This document shows positions 34,121-43,391 of a stretch of DNA of 64,000 nt, in pieces; position 1 is the first letter of the stretch, and each line of letters starts with the position of its first letter. The translations under genes were made by a program, and so were the position numbers. Source of the DNA: Ochrobactrum sp. RH2CCR150 (GTDB taxonomy: Bacteria > Pseudomonadota > Alphaproteobacteria > Rhizobiales > Rhizobiaceae); contig JACGXE010000016.1 of NCBI GenBank assembly GCA_014138095.1, positions 1 through 64,000 of the forward strand, read 5' to 3'. The notes under the pieces were generated by a model. The model saw only the letters and a program-made list of their open reading frames with translations. It had not been told where the DNA came from and ran no database searches.

Positions 34121-35623
34121 TTATTCATACTGTTCGGGAAGATAGGAACCCTCGGCCAGATCTGCAAATCGCGTGAATTCGGACTGGAAGGCGAGCTTGA
34201 CCGTTCCGGTCGGTCCGTGACGCTGCTTGGCGATGATGACATCGGCAGTGCCGCGCACTTTTTCGAAATGCTGCTTCCATTCTTCGTATTTCGGGTCGAA
34301 CTCGTCGCGCGGCTCAAGGTTCTTGACGTAATATTCCTCGCGGAACACGAACAGCACCACGTCGGCGTCCTGCTCGATCGAACCCGATTCACGAAGATCG
34401 GAGAGCTGCGGACGCTTGTCGTCTCGGCTTTCCACCTGACGCGAGAGCTGTGAAAGCGCGATGATCGGAACATTCAGTTCCTTGCCGAGCGCCTTCAGGC
34501 CGGTGGTGATTTCGGTGATTTCCTGCACGCGGTTCTGTGCCGAGGCCTTCGACGAGCCGGTCATCAGCTGTACGTAGTCGATCACCAGAACATCAAGGCC
34601 GCGCTGGCGCTTGAGACGACGGGCGCGGGCGGCCAGCTGCGCGATGGAAATACCACCGGTCTGGTCGATATAGAGCGGGATTTTCTGCATCACCTGCGAG
34701 CAGGCGACCAGCTTTTCGAAATCGGTCTCGGTGATATCACCACGACGGATTTTCGAGGACGACACTTCCGTCTGCTCGGAAATAATACGGGTGGCGAGCT
34801 GTTCTGCCGACATTTCGAGCGAGAAGAAGCCGACCACGCCGCCATTCTTGGCTTTCACCGTTCCATCGGCCTGCTGGTCCGGCTCATAGGAATTGGCGAT
34901 GTTGAAGGCGATATTGGTGGCGAGCGAGGTTTTACCCATGCCCGGACGTCCGGCGAGGATGATCAAGTCGGAAGGCTGCAAGCCGCCCATCTTGCCGTCC
35001 AGCGTATGAATGCCGGTCGACACGCCGGACAGGTGTCCATCGCGCATGAAAGCGGCATTGGCCATGTCCACGGCGGTGGTCACGGCGTCCTTGAACGGCA
35101 GGAAACCGCCATCATAACGGCCGGTTTCGGCCAGTTCGAACAGGCGGCGCTCGGCGTCCTCGATCTGCTCCTGCGGTGCGTTGTCGACCGCTGCGTCATA
35201 GGCGACATTGACCATGTCCTCGCCGATCCCGATCAGCGCGCGGCGGGTCGCCAGATCGTAGATCGCGCGGCCATAATCCGCAGCATTGATGACGGTCACG
35301 GCCTCGGTGGCCAGTCGCGTGACATATTGGAATATGGAAAGATCGCCCACCTTGCCGTCAGGCAGGAAGGTCTTCATCGTGACCGGATTGGCCATCTTGC
35401 CGACGCGGATGAGATCGGTGGTGATCTCGTAAATACGGCGATGCAGCGGCTCGAAGAAATGGGTCGGCTTCAGGAAGTCCGATATGCGGTAAAAGGCATC
35501 GTTGTTGATCAGGATTGCACCCAGCAATGCCTGTTCCGCTTCGATATTGTGTGGTGCTTCCCGATAGAGTGCGTCTTTCTGATCGCGCACATCCTCGAGT
35601 TTGCGTACCGCCGCTTCCGCCAT
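34121..35623 (-). CDS. dnaB: Replicative DNA helicase
   Basis: DnaB is the hexameric 5'-3' helicase of the replication fork. The 500-residue protein has the N-terminal helical domain (APHNIEAEQALLGAILINND), Walker A GRPGMGKTS, SLEMSAEQLATR, Walker B DVLVIDYVQLM and the SQLSRQVESRDDKRPQLSDL segment. No intein interrupts it. The ATG ending at 35623 starts MAEAAVRKLEDVRDQKDALY, a normal alphaproteobacterial N-terminus. About 260 bases separate it from the divergent NUP-like gene; I see nothing else in that gap. Confidence 0.97.
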   Translation of the reverse strand: MAEAAVRKLEDVRDQKDALYREAPHNIEAEQALLGAILINNDAFYRISDFLKPTHFFEPLHRRIYEITTDLIRVGKMANPVTMKTFLPDGKVGDLSIFQYVTRLATEAVTVINAADYGRAIYDLATRRALIGIGEDMVNVAYDAAVDNAPQEQIEDAERRLFELAETGRYDGGFLPFKDAVTTAVDMANAAFMRDGHLSGVSTGIHTLDGKMGGLQPSDLIILAGRPGMGKTSLATNIAFNIANSYEPDQQADGTVKAKNGGVVGFFSLEMSAEQLATRIISEQTEVSSSKIRRGDITETDFEKLVACSQVMQKIPLYIDQTGGISIAQLAARARRLKRQRGLDVLVIDYVQLMTGSSKASAQNRVQEITEITTGLKALGKELNVPIIALSQLSRQVESRDDKRPQLSDLRESGSIEQDADVVLFVFREEYYVKNLEPRDEFDPKYEEWKQHFEKVRGTADVIIAKQRHGPTGTVKLAFQSEFTRFADLAEGSYLPEQYE

Positions 35624-35886
35624 GATTCTTGATCCTGTCCCTGATGCTGCCAGCTAACCGTCATGTGATGCCAAACGCAACGCGGCTTCGGATGATTCCT
35701 GCTGGAAGGGATAAGCTATACCATGATTCACACTGATTCACAGTTTGCGCCTGCGCATGGACGCTATGTTCTTGACGGGCGTTGCCGTGATGAACGGTGG
35801 ATATTACTCTGTATCGGATCATCAAAATTCATCTACCCCGGATCATGTGTGATTCCGGCGGCGGGCTCCTCACGCAAGGTTCATTC

Positions 35887-36897
35887 ATGCGGCATCGTCT
35901 GATCGCGGCCGGGCTTTCCTGCCTGGCCTATCTCGCTTCGTTTACGGCACCGGCTGCTGCGGCTGAACCGATCAAGGTCAAGGTCTTCATCGCAGCCATG
36001 TTCGAGATCGGGCAGAACAGCGGTGACCGCGCTGGCGAGTTTCAATGGTGGTATGAGCGCTATTGGAAAGACGCCAAGCCCATCGAAGTGAAAGGCACGC
36101 TGAAGCCGGTCTATTGTAATGATGACGGTGTCTGCGGCTCGGTGCTGGGCATGGGCAAGGTCAATTCATCCTCCAGCATGCAGGCGATTCTGCTCGATCC
36201 GGCCTTCGACTTCTCGAAGAGCTATTACATTCTGTCGGGTGTTGGCGGCACGCCGCCATCGCTCGGCACCATCGGCGATGTCAGTTGGGCGACATGGCTG
36301 GTCGATTACGATCTCGGCCATCGCTGGGCGCCGGAAGAAGGCAAACCCGGCGAACCGGTTTTCATGCCGCGCAAGGGCTATGAGGACTATCGCGTCTTCA
36401 AGCTCAACCCCGATCTGATCGCGGCTGCCGTGCGCCTTGGCTCGAAGGTGGAGCTGCGCGATTCGCAGGCAGCCCAGAACTACCGCATGCGGTATCCGGA
36501 CAAGGCCGCGCAGGCCAAGCCGTCGCTGAAGACCGGCACGCATATGACTGGCGATACGTTCTTTCATGGCCCGGGCCTGTCGAAAGAAGCGCAATACATC
36601 GCGCATCTTTACGGTGCCGATGATTATCTCGTGACCGAAATGGAAGCGGCTGCGATCACGCTGGTCATCAAGCGTCAGTTCGGCACGGATCGTATTGCCA
36701 GCCTGCGCGGCGCGGTGAATTTCGATCAGGGCAACCCGAATGAAACCACCTTGCAGCACCTCGATCCGGCGCCGGGTCAGACGGCAGGCGGTTTCGCAGA
36801 GACGGTGCAGAGCATCTATCTGGTCGGTTCGCCGCTGGTCGATGATATCGTCGCCCATTGGGACAAGTGGGAGGCCGGAGTGGCGAAGGGCGAGTAA
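35887..36897 (+). CDS. NUP-family ('purine nucleoside permease') exported protein
   Basis: This 336-residue protein has a clear signal peptide (MRHRLIAAGLSCLAYLASF, then TAPAAAA) and no other membrane helix, so a periplasmic location is expected. Family blocks include FIAAMFEIGQNSGDRAGEFQ, YYILSGVGGTPPSLGTIGDV and TEMEAAAITLVIKRQ. The name 'permease' comes from a yeast homologue. The EMEAA motif and fold-like pattern instead recall nucleoside phosphorylases, so a nucleoside-binding or -cleaving role is my inference. The ATG at 35887 starts the signal peptide; a GTG at 35797 is in frame. It sits with the CFA-like gene between rplI and dnaB. Confidence 0.85.
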   Translation: MRHRLIAAGLSCLAYLASFTAPAAAAEPIKVKVFIAAMFEIGQNSGDRAGEFQWWYERYWKDAKPIEVKGTLKPVYCNDDGVCGSVLGMGKVNSSSSMQAILLDPAFDFSKSYYILSGVGGTPPSLGTIGDVSWATWLVDYDLGHRWAPEEGKPGEPVFMPRKGYEDYRVFKLNPDLIAAAVRLGSKVELRDSQAAQNYRMRYPDKAAQAKPSLKTGTHMTGDTFFHGPGLSKEAQYIAHLYGADDYLVTEMEAAAITLVIKRQFGTDRIASLRGAVNFDQGNPNETTLQHLDPAPGQTAGGFAETVQSIYLVGSPLVDDIVAHWDKWEAGVAKGE

Positions 36898-36900
36898 CGT

Positions 36901-36932
36901 AAAAAGGGCTGCCGGAGACGGCAGCCCTTTTT
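36901..36932. terminator. Bidirectional terminator between the NUP and CFA-like genes
   Basis: Perfect 14-bp arms aaaaagggctgccg / cggcagcccttttt (36901-36914, 36919-36932) with loop gaga work for both convergent genes. Confidence 0.93.
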
Positions 36933-36958
36933 GATAACGTGAACCGGCGCTTGCCGGA

Positions 36959-38239
36959 TCAGGCATTCATGCTTTTCTTGACGGCGCGGGCCTCGCTATT
37001 GGCCCCCCTTGGTGCGCTGTCGAGCCGCTTCAGGCGCTTTTCTTCCGCTTCGATATAGTTGCGCGTCAGCGGAACCGATTCCTGCCGGTGCGCAATCTGG
37101 ATGTGGAACACCATCATGTTCTGCCAGCGGAACGCGCTTTCCGATGCGGCAAGATAAAACTCCCACATGCGGCAGAAGCGTTCGTCATAAAGTGCCTTGG
37201 CCCGCTCACGATTGGCCATGAAGGCCTCACGCCAGGCTTTGAGCGTTTCCGCATAATGCAGCCGCAGGATTTCGATGTCGGTGACATAGAGTCCGGCCTT
37301 TTCGATATGCGGCAGTACTTCCGACAAAGCAGGGATATAACCGCCCGGGAAGATGTATTTGCGGATGAACGGATTGGTCGCGCCCGGCCCGTCGGCACGC
37401 CCGATGGCATGCAGCAGGAACACGCCGTCCGGCTTCATCAGTCGCGCCACATGCTGGAAATATTCCGCAAAATGGCCGACACCGACATGCTCGAACATAC
37501 CGACTGAAACCAGCCGGTCGAACTTGTCATCGATGTTGCGATAGTCAGTCAGTTCGAACTTGGCGCGATCCGAAAGCCCTTCATCCGTGGCTCGCTGATT
37601 GGCAATGCCGTGCTGTTCTTCCGACAAGGTCACACCGGTCACATTGGCCTTGAGGTGGCGGGCGAGATAAAGGCCCATGCCGCCCCAGCCGCAGCCGATA
37701 TCGAGCACCTTGTGGCCTTCCTTCACCAGCAATTTCGCTGCGATATGGCGCTTCTTGGCGAGTTGCGCTTCGGCAAGCGTTGCATTTGGTGTTTCGAAAT
37801 AGGCGCAGGAATATTGCTTGTCCGGATCGAGAAACAGGTCGTAAAGCTCGCCGGACAGGTCGTAATGGCTTTTGATATTGTCAGACGAACGCGCAATCGT
37901 GTTCATCTGCTGGAAGCGGCGGAACAGAATGCGCAGCTTTGCCAACGCCTTCATCCACGGCTCTATCGCCACTGTCGGCCCGGTATTTTCGAACACGATC
38001 TGGAGCAGCGTGTAGATATCACCTTCCAGAAAGTCGATCTCGCCGTCCATGAAACATTCGGCGAGCTTCAGTTCGGGGTCGAGCGCTACGGCGCGCTCGG
38101 CGTGCTTTGTCTTGAAGTGTATATGAACCGGCACACCGGTCTTGTCGCCATACTGCGAACGCGCACCACTAGAATCGGTGACCGTCAGATCGCCGGTTTT
38201 AATCATATGCGAAAGAACAGTACGCATCATTCCATACAT
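36959..38239 (-). CDS. Cyclopropane-fatty-acyl-phospholipid synthase-family methyltransferase
   Basis: This is a 426-residue CFA-synthase-like enzyme expected to transfer a methylene from SAM to unsaturated phospholipid acyl chains, or to modify a related lipid. The N-terminal lipid-binding part is followed by NIKSHYDLSGELYDLFLD, CAYFETPNATLAEAQ, the SAM loop VLDIGCGWGGMGLYLAR and GMFEHVG. AGGAG directly abuts the ATG ending at 38248, but stands nine bases before the ATG ending at 38239, so I prefer the latter (MYGMMRTVLSHMI). It converges on the NUP gene and lies downstream of rplI. Confidence 0.92.
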   Translation of the reverse strand: MYGMMRTVLSHMIKTGDLTVTDSSGARSQYGDKTGVPVHIHFKTKHAERAVALDPELKLAECFMDGEIDFLEGDIYTLLQIVFENTGPTVAIEPWMKALAKLRILFRRFQQMNTIARSSDNIKSHYDLSGELYDLFLDPDKQYSCAYFETPNATLAEAQLAKKRHIAAKLLVKEGHKVLDIGCGWGGMGLYLARHLKANVTGVTLSEEQHGIANQRATDEGLSDRAKFELTDYRNIDDKFDRLVSVGMFEHVGVGHFAEYFQHVARLMKPDGVFLLHAIGRADGPGATNPFIRKYIFPGGYIPALSEVLPHIEKAGLYVTDIEILRLHYAETLKAWREAFMANRERAKALYDERFCRMWEFYLAASESAFRWQNMMVFHIQIAHRQESVPLTRNYIEAEEKRLKRLDSAPRGANSEARAVKKSMNA

Positions 38240-38570
38240 CGGCCCCATCTCCTTTTATGGATGAGGCAGGCGTAGCATCCATGCGGTTGCATGGCAGGCG
38301 GCTTGTGTATCCTCTGTCAGAGCCACACTGTCATTAGATTTTCAGGCAGTGATCCATCAGGTCTACCGGCCTTGGGAACGCTGTCTTAAGCAACGCGGAC
38401 GTTTCCGTCTGCACCCTCTCCAATACATTACCAAGGAGAAGAATAGGCAGTTTTCCCGTTCTGGAAAGAGAAAATGCCCGGCGGAGGCCGCCGGGCATGA
38501 TCATTTAAAGTTTACCACCATTGGAACGCCTGCTGACAAAGCTGGCATTCCGGAGATAATAGGTGGCTAA
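38240..38570. other. Intergenic region upstream of the CFA-like gene
   Basis: About 330 bases hold the leader and promoter of the CFA-like gene and the end of the rplI transcript. The only clear element is the rplI terminator at 38465-38498. Confidence 0.6.
38465..38498 (-). terminator. Terminator of the rpsF-rpsR-DUF2232-rplI operon
   Basis: Perfect 11-bp arms atgcccggcgg / ccgccgggcat (38474-38484, 38488-38498) are followed on the minus strand by ttttctcttt. It lies about 75 bases past rplI. Confidence 0.88.
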
Positions 38571-39140
38571 TTAAGCCTGGTCTTCAGCTTCTTCGTCTTC
38601 GTCGAAGATTTCTTCGGCAAGCGGAGCTTCTTCGATGCCGTAGATGGCTTCGATCGAGGTGAGGTCTTCACCCTTTGCCTGACGTTCAGCTTCTTCGTTC
38701 GAACGAGCGATGTTGACGGTCACTTCAACCTGAACTTCCGGATGCAGCGAAATCGAAACTTCGTGCAGGCCGATCGTCTTGATCGGATGGTTCAGTTCAA
38801 CCTGGTTGCGGTGCAGGGTGAAGCCGTTTGCCGTGATAATGTCGGCGATGTCGCGGGTCGAAACCGAACCGTAGAGCTGGCCGGTTTCACCAGCCGAACG
38901 CACAACGATGAAGCTCTGGCCGCTGAGCTTTTCAGCAACGGCGCTTGCTTCGTTCTTGCGTTCCAGGTTCTGGGCTTCGAGCTGAGCGCGCTGGCCTTCG
39001 AACTTCTTCTTGTTGGCTTCGTTGGCACGAAGAGCCTTGCCCTGCGGGAGCAGGAAGTTACGGGCATAGCCGTCCTTGACCTTGACGGTTTCGCCCATCT
39101 GGCCGAGGCGGCCAATGCGTTCCAGAAGAATGACTTCCAT
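38571..39140 (-). CDS. rplI: 50S ribosomal protein L9
   Basis: L9 binds 23S rRNA at the base of the L1 stalk. The 189-residue protein has the classic N-terminal domain [20 protein letters not shown] followed by [16 protein letters not shown], then a long connecting helix and a C-terminal domain. An acidic extension of about 35 residues (ending [14 protein letters not shown]) makes it longer than the 150-residue Escherichia coli L9, as is usual in Rhizobiales. It is the last gene of the rpsF-rpsR-DUF2232-rplI operon, and GGAAACTCC precedes the ATG. Confidence 0.97.
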   Translation of the reverse strand: MEVILLERIGRLGQMGETVKVKDGYARNFLLPQGKALRANEANKKKFEGQRAQLEAQNLERKNEASAVAEKLSGQSFIVVRSAGETGQLYGSVSTRDIADIITANGFTLHRNQVELNHPIKTIGLHEVSISLHPEVQVEVTVNIARSNEEAERQAKGEDLTSIEAIYGIEEAPLAEEIFDEDEEAEDQA

Positions 39141-39170
39141 TGGAGTTTCCTTTCGAGTGTTTGATTCGGG

Positions 39171-40145
39171 TTACGGTTGTTTATCGGTGCTCTTGTCGCT
39201 GCCCGGAATTTTCGAGATCGGCGCGCCGCGCGACGTATCGAAAAGGCCGACCACCATGAAGACGAAGAGCAGGAATGCGAAGAGAATGATCGCAAGATAG
39301 GCAAACCACAGCGCCACCGGGCGCCATACCTTGCCGCGTGTGCGCATATGCATGATGGCGAGACCTGCCATCATGAAGCCTGCGCCGAGTGCGCCCACCA
39401 CCACGGTCGCCACCAGACCGGCGCCGCCGGAGAAGAAGGCGACTGCAAGCGCGATTGCGAAAACGATCAGCGCCGGGCGCGGCATACGCAGCGTTGCGGG
39501 CCAATCGTCACGCGGACGGCGCAGACGGCCCGACATGGCGGTCAGGCGCAGCGCCAGATAGAGATTGCCGACCAGAATGGCGAGGCAGGTGGCAGGCTGG
39601 ATCGCCGGAAGGGCGAACATCAGCAGCGCCGACATCGTGTTGCGCATTTCATCGCTGGCGGTGAATTGCGGGTCGGCTTCCGCAACGCGGTCGATAACCG
39701 CATTGGCCAGTTCCCGCGCCATATCCGGGCCGAAGCCGAGAATTGCGCCGATGACGACAAAGGAGACCGCAACCATCAAGGCGAGGCGGAATATAATATC
39801 CGACAGCGGATACCAGACCATCACGTCCTTCGGTCCGCCCAGTTCTTCGGCAGGTCGCGCAAGGCCGGACAGATAAGCGCCGATGGCCGCAGGGATATAG
39901 CTCGTCAGCGCCATCAGGAGGGCAGCCATCGGAACGGCAAAGACGCCGACGGCGATAGTTGCGACGGCTGCTGCAACGATACCGGCGGTGGAACCCCAGC
40001 CAAGTGCTGCAACGAAAATGGGAAGCGGTGTCAGGAAATACAGAACCATCGCCATGCCCGACTGGACAATGACGCCGGACGACATCAATGCCGAGGCAAG
40101 CCCCGCCAATATGCCGACACCAACTATGGTTCCGTTGAATTTCAT
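39171..40145 (-). CDS. DUF2232 multi-pass membrane protein
   Basis: This 324-residue protein has about eight hydrophobic helices spread over its length (GTIVGVGILAGLASALMSSG onward; VIVFAIALAVAFFSGGAGLV near 230). It belongs to DUF2232, a family of polytopic membrane proteins typically encoded between rpsR and rplI in alphaproteobacteria. Function is unknown; distant similarity to S-components of transporters has been suggested for related families. It ends 30 bases before rplI and starts 159 bases after the rpsR stop, with a strong hairpin between. Confidence 0.88.
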   Translation of the reverse strand: MKFNGTIVGVGILAGLASALMSSGVIVQSGMAMVLYFLTPLPIFVAALGWGSTAGIVAAAVATIAVGVFAVPMAALLMALTSYIPAAIGAYLSGLARPAEELGGPKDVMVWYPLSDIIFRLALMVAVSFVVIGAILGFGPDMARELANAVIDRVAEADPQFTASDEMRNTMSALLMFALPAIQPATCLAILVGNLYLALRLTAMSGRLRRPRDDWPATLRMPRPALIVFAIALAVAFFSGGAGLVATVVVGALGAGFMMAGLAIMHMRTRGKVWRPVALWFAYLAIILFAFLLFVFMVVGLFDTSRGAPISKIPGSDKSTDKQP

Positions 40146-40262
40146 CAGTCTCGCTGTCCTGCTCCGGCTATTCCGGTTTTGCAGTTAGAGACGGCACGAG
40201 GGCTGCGTCTCAACTTGGGTTTTTAATACACTCCGTCGCGCCCATCGCGATGGAGGAAAGGG

Positions 40263-40298
40263 TTCGGGAGGCAAACTCTGATGAGAATGCCTCCCGAA
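40263..40298. other. Intercistronic hairpin between rpsR and DUF2232
   Basis: Perfect 11-bp arms ttcgggaggca / tgcctcccgaa (40263-40273, 40288-40298) begin a few bases after the rpsR stop. No T-run follows on the minus strand. It could stabilise or partly terminate the ribosomal part of the message. Confidence 0.6.
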
Positions 40299-40304
40299 GA
40301 AGTC

Positions 40305-40553
40305 TTACTTCACAACGTAAGGCAGCAGGCCGAGGAAACGAGCGCGCTTGATCGCCTTGGCGAGTTCACGCTGCTTCTTCTGGCTGACAGCCGTAATACG
40401 GGAAGGAACGATCTTGCCGCGTTCGGAAATGTAACGCTGCAGAAGCTTGATGTCCTTGTAGTCGATCTTCGGTGCGTTTGCGCCGGAGAACGGGCACGTC
40501 TTGCGACGGCGATGGAAAGGACGGCGGGTCGGGATCTGATTGATATCAACCAT
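40305..40553 (-). CDS. rpsR: 30S ribosomal protein S18
   Basis: S18 forms a heterodimer with S6 on the 30S platform. The 82-residue protein has the conserved core [20 protein letters not shown] and [17 protein letters not shown], ending [14 protein letters not shown]. It is two bases from rpsF, so translation of the two partners is coupled. A stable hairpin follows before DUF2232. Confidence 0.97.
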   Translation of the reverse strand: MVDINQIPTRRPFHRRRKTCPFSGANAPKIDYKDIKLLQRYISERGKIVPSRITAVSQKKQRELAKAIKRARFLGLLPYVVK

Positions 40554-40555
40554 GA

Positions 40556-41011
40556 TTATGCTCCTTCACCAGCTTCGTTGTCGCGTGGGCGACGTGGGCC
40601 GCGATCACCGCGATCGCCACGATCACCGCGGTCGAAACCACCTTCACGGCGGCGCGGACGGTCATCACCATCACGCTCGCGACGGTCGTCACGGCGGGTC
40701 AGCATAGCCGACTGGCCTTCTTCGTGTTCTTCAACGCGAATGGTCATGAAGCGCAGGACGTCTTCATTGATACGCATCTGACGTTCCATTTCAGCAACGG
40801 CAGCAGCCGGAGCGTCGATGTTCAGAAGCGTATAATACGCCTTACGGTTCTTGTTGATACGGTAGGTGAGGGGACGCAGACCCCAAGCTTCAACCTTACC
40901 GACCTTGCCGCCATTAGCTTCGAGGACACCCTTGTACTGTTCGACGAGAGCGTCGACCTGCTGCTGGGAAATGTCCTGGCGGGCAAGAAGCACATGTTCA
41001 TAAAGAGCCAT
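40556..41011 (-). CDS. rpsF: 30S ribosomal protein S6
   Basis: S6 binds 16S rRNA together with S18. The first 100 residues are the ordinary S6 ferredoxin-like fold ([40 protein letters not shown]). The protein is 151 residues long because of a highly charged tail of Arg/Asp/Gly with a [13 protein letters not shown] repeat, encoded by short direct DNA repeats. Such disordered tails are common in alphaproteobacterial S6. It leads the operon rpsF-rpsR-DUF2232-rplI, divergent from fabD. Confidence 0.97.
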   Translation of the reverse strand: MALYEHVLLARQDISQQQVDALVEQYKGVLEANGGKVGKVEAWGLRPLTYRINKNRKAYYTLLNIDAPAAAVAEMERQMRINEDVLRFMTIRVEEHEEGQSAMLTRRDDRRERDGDDRPRRREGGFDRGDRGDRGDRGPRRPRDNEAGEGA

Positions 41012-41420
41012 TGGCTTTGCCTTTCTTCGTTATATCACGCCGACACCAGCGGCTAAGCCCCTGCGACTTCTCTTTTGCCGGAAAACCGGTGAAGAAAGGA
41101 CGCGTACTTGAGACGGTCGAGAGCGGAGACACGGGAGGCAGAAGCGCTTATGACTTCCACGAACGCCTGTGACATTAATTTCACAAAACATCCGGCCCTC
41201 CGTTCAGCCCCCAGCTGGTGCCGAGCAATGAACGGGCGGCTATTACGTGTTTTTCCCCTTGTTTGCAAGCGCGATATCCCCGAAAAACCGACAAATGCTT
41301 GACTTTTCGCCCAAGGCTAAGGCACATCGCGCCAAATTGTGCATTAATTGCAGGGCATGTCGGCGAAAACGGATACCGGTTTCGACATTATCATATGCTT
41401 AAAACCAGAATGAGGCATCA
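41012..41420. other. Divergent control region rpsF/fabD
   Basis: About 410 bases hold the leaders of the ribosomal operon (minus) and the fab cluster (plus). On the minus strand the 90 bases before rpsF contain ccgg-rich segments (gccgctggtgtcggc and accggttttccgg). They could form a regulatory leader like the S6:S18-binding motif, but I could not fit the consensus. A TTGACT at 41299-41304 has no convincing -10 partner. Confidence 0.45.
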
Positions 41421-42365
41421 ATGGCGGTAGCATTTACCTTTCCCGGACAGGGCAGCCAGGCGGTAGGCATGGGCAAGGCCCTGGCCGAACAGTTCGCGGA
41501 AGCGCGCGCCGTCTTTGACGAAGTGGACGCAGCGCTCGGCGAAAAGCTGTCCGCCACCATGTTCGAAGGCCCGGAAGATGTTCTGACGCTCACCGCCAAT
41601 GCGCAGCCCGCGCTGATGGCTGTGTCGATGGCCGTCCTGCGCGTCATGGAATCGCGTGGCTTCTCGCTGAAGGAAAAGGTTTCCTACGTGGCCGGTCACT
41701 CGCTGGGCGAATATTCGGCGCTTTGTGCTGCCGGCACGTTCTCGCTTGCCGACACGGCGCGCCTCCTGCGCATTCGCGGCAACGCGATGCAGAAGGCTGT
41801 TCCGGTTGGCGAAGGCGCGATGGCGGCCATCATCGGTCTGGAACATGGCGACGTGGAAGCGATCTGCGCGGAAGCCAAGGCTTCCGGTTCTGTTCAGATC
41901 GCCAATGACAATGGCGGCGGCCAGCTGGTGATTTCGGGTTCCAAGGCTGCGGTCGAGCTGGCGGCTTCGCTTGCGTCCGAGAAGGGCGCAAAGCGCGCCA
42001 TCATGCTGCCGGTTTCCGCACCCTTCCATTCGACCCTGATGGCACCTGCCGCCGAAGCAATGCGCGAAGCGCTGGCCAGCGTCGAAAAGCACAATCCGGT
42101 TGTGCCGCTTATCGCCAATGTGCGTGCAGCGCCGGTGACGGACGCCAACGAAATTGCCGATCTGCTGGTCGAGCAGGTGACGGGTCAGGTGCGCTGGCGC
42201 GAGACCGTGGAATGGTTTGCCGCCAATGGCGTGACTTCGCTTTATGAAGTAGGTTCGGGCAAGGTTCTGACCGGTCTGGCGCGCCGCATCTCCAAGGATG
42301 TGTCCGGCGCTGCCGTTGGTTCGGCTGAAGAAATCGAAGCGGCAATAGCTGCACTCAACGCTTAA
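41421..42365 (+). CDS. fabD: Malonyl-CoA:ACP transacylase
   Basis: FabD loads malonyl groups from CoA onto ACP for fatty-acid elongation. The 314-residue protein has FPGQGSQAVGMGKAL (7-21), the nucleophile Ser94 in GHSLGEYSA and the catalytic His in APFHSTLM near residue 203. ATGAGG precedes the start. It leads the cluster fabD-fabG-acpP-fabF, with fabG 12 bases downstream. Confidence 0.97.
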   Translation: MAVAFTFPGQGSQAVGMGKALAEQFAEARAVFDEVDAALGEKLSATMFEGPEDVLTLTANAQPALMAVSMAVLRVMESRGFSLKEKVSYVAGHSLGEYSALCAAGTFSLADTARLLRIRGNAMQKAVPVGEGAMAAIIGLEHGDVEAICAEAKASGSVQIANDNGGGQLVISGSKAAVELAASLASEKGAKRAIMLPVSAPFHSTLMAPAAEAMREALASVEKHNPVVPLIANVRAAPVTDANEIADLLVEQVTGQVRWRETVEWFAANGVTSLYEVGSGKVLTGLARRISKDVSGAAVGSAEEIEAAIAALNA

Positions 42366-42377
42366 AAGGGATTTCGC

Positions 42378-43115
42378 ATGTTTGATCTGACTGGCCGCAA
42401 GGCTCTCGTAACCGGTGCGACCGGCGGTCTGGGTGAAGCGATTGCTCGCGCGCTCCATGCACAGGGCGCCATTGTCGGCCTGCATGGCACGCGCGAAGAA
42501 AAGCTGAAGGAACTGGCTGCCGAACTCGGCGACCGTACTTTCATCTTCCCGGCCAATCTGTCGGACCGTGAAGCCGTCAAGGCGCTCGGCCAGAAGGCTG
42601 AAGAAGAGCTGGGCGGCGTCGATATTCTGGTCAACAATGCCGGTATCACCCGCGACGGTCTGTTCGTGCGCATGAGCGATGAAGACTGGGATGCCGTTCT
42701 CAACGTCAATCTCACCTCGGTCTTCAACCTGACGCGTGAGCTGACCCATCCGATGATGCGCCGCCGCAATGGCCGCATCATCAACATCACCTCCATCGTT
42801 GGCGTGACCGGAAACCCGGGTCAGGCGAATTATTGTGCATCGAAGGCAGGCCTTATCGGCTTCTCCAAGTCGCTGGCGCAGGAAATCGCAAGCCGCAATG
42901 TGACGGTGAACTGCATTGCGCCCGGCTTCATCGAATCGGCCATGACCGACAAGCTGAACGACAAGCAGAAAGAAGCGATCATGGCCAATATTCCCATGAA
43001 GCGCATGGGCGTGGGCGCGGATATCGCCGCTGCTGTGGTCTATCTGGCCAGCGATCAGGCTGGTTACGTGACGGGCCAGACGCTGCACATCAATGGCGGC
43101 ATGGCCATGATCTGA
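42378..43115 (+). CDS. fabG: 3-oxoacyl-[ACP] reductase
   Basis: FabG reduces beta-ketoacyl-ACP with NADPH. The 245-residue SDR protein has TGATGGLG (12-19), NNAGITRDGL, the catalytic Ser139, Tyr152 and Lys156 (NYCASK) and the C-terminal LHINGGMAM. AAAGGGA precedes the ATG. About 276 bases separate it from acpP, in which I see only a small hairpin around ggtataaaatacc. Confidence 0.97.
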   Translation: MFDLTGRKALVTGATGGLGEAIARALHAQGAIVGLHGTREEKLKELAAELGDRTFIFPANLSDREAVKALGQKAEEELGGVDILVNNAGITRDGLFVRMSDEDWDAVLNVNLTSVFNLTRELTHPMMRRRNGRIINITSIVGVTGNPGQANYCASKAGLIGFSKSLAQEIASRNVTVNCIAPGFIESAMTDKLNDKQKEAIMANIPMKRMGVGADIAAAVVYLASDQAGYVTGQTLHINGGMAMI

Positions 43116-43391
43116 TCCCCTTCACCCCCCTGAATTATGGTATAAAATACCTTAATACTGGGGGCGTGACAGGAAAAGGCGCTTTGCCTCGCCCAAGAAG
43201 CATGGTAATGCGCCCATCGAGAGTTGCGGTGTTTCTAATGGAAATGCCGCGATCCTGTTCCGAAAGGAATATCCACAGGATGGCTGTCCGGGCGACATCG
43301 CTTGAAGCTGACAGGCATCTTATAACTTGATTACAATCCTGCATGCCGCTAACCAAGGCAGAGCAACAAACACACAGGTCGAGGTTCCGAC

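Noticed and set aside
40560-40700. Direct repeats of cgatcaccg type
   Set aside because: They encode the GDRGDR tail of ribosomal protein S6 in frame.
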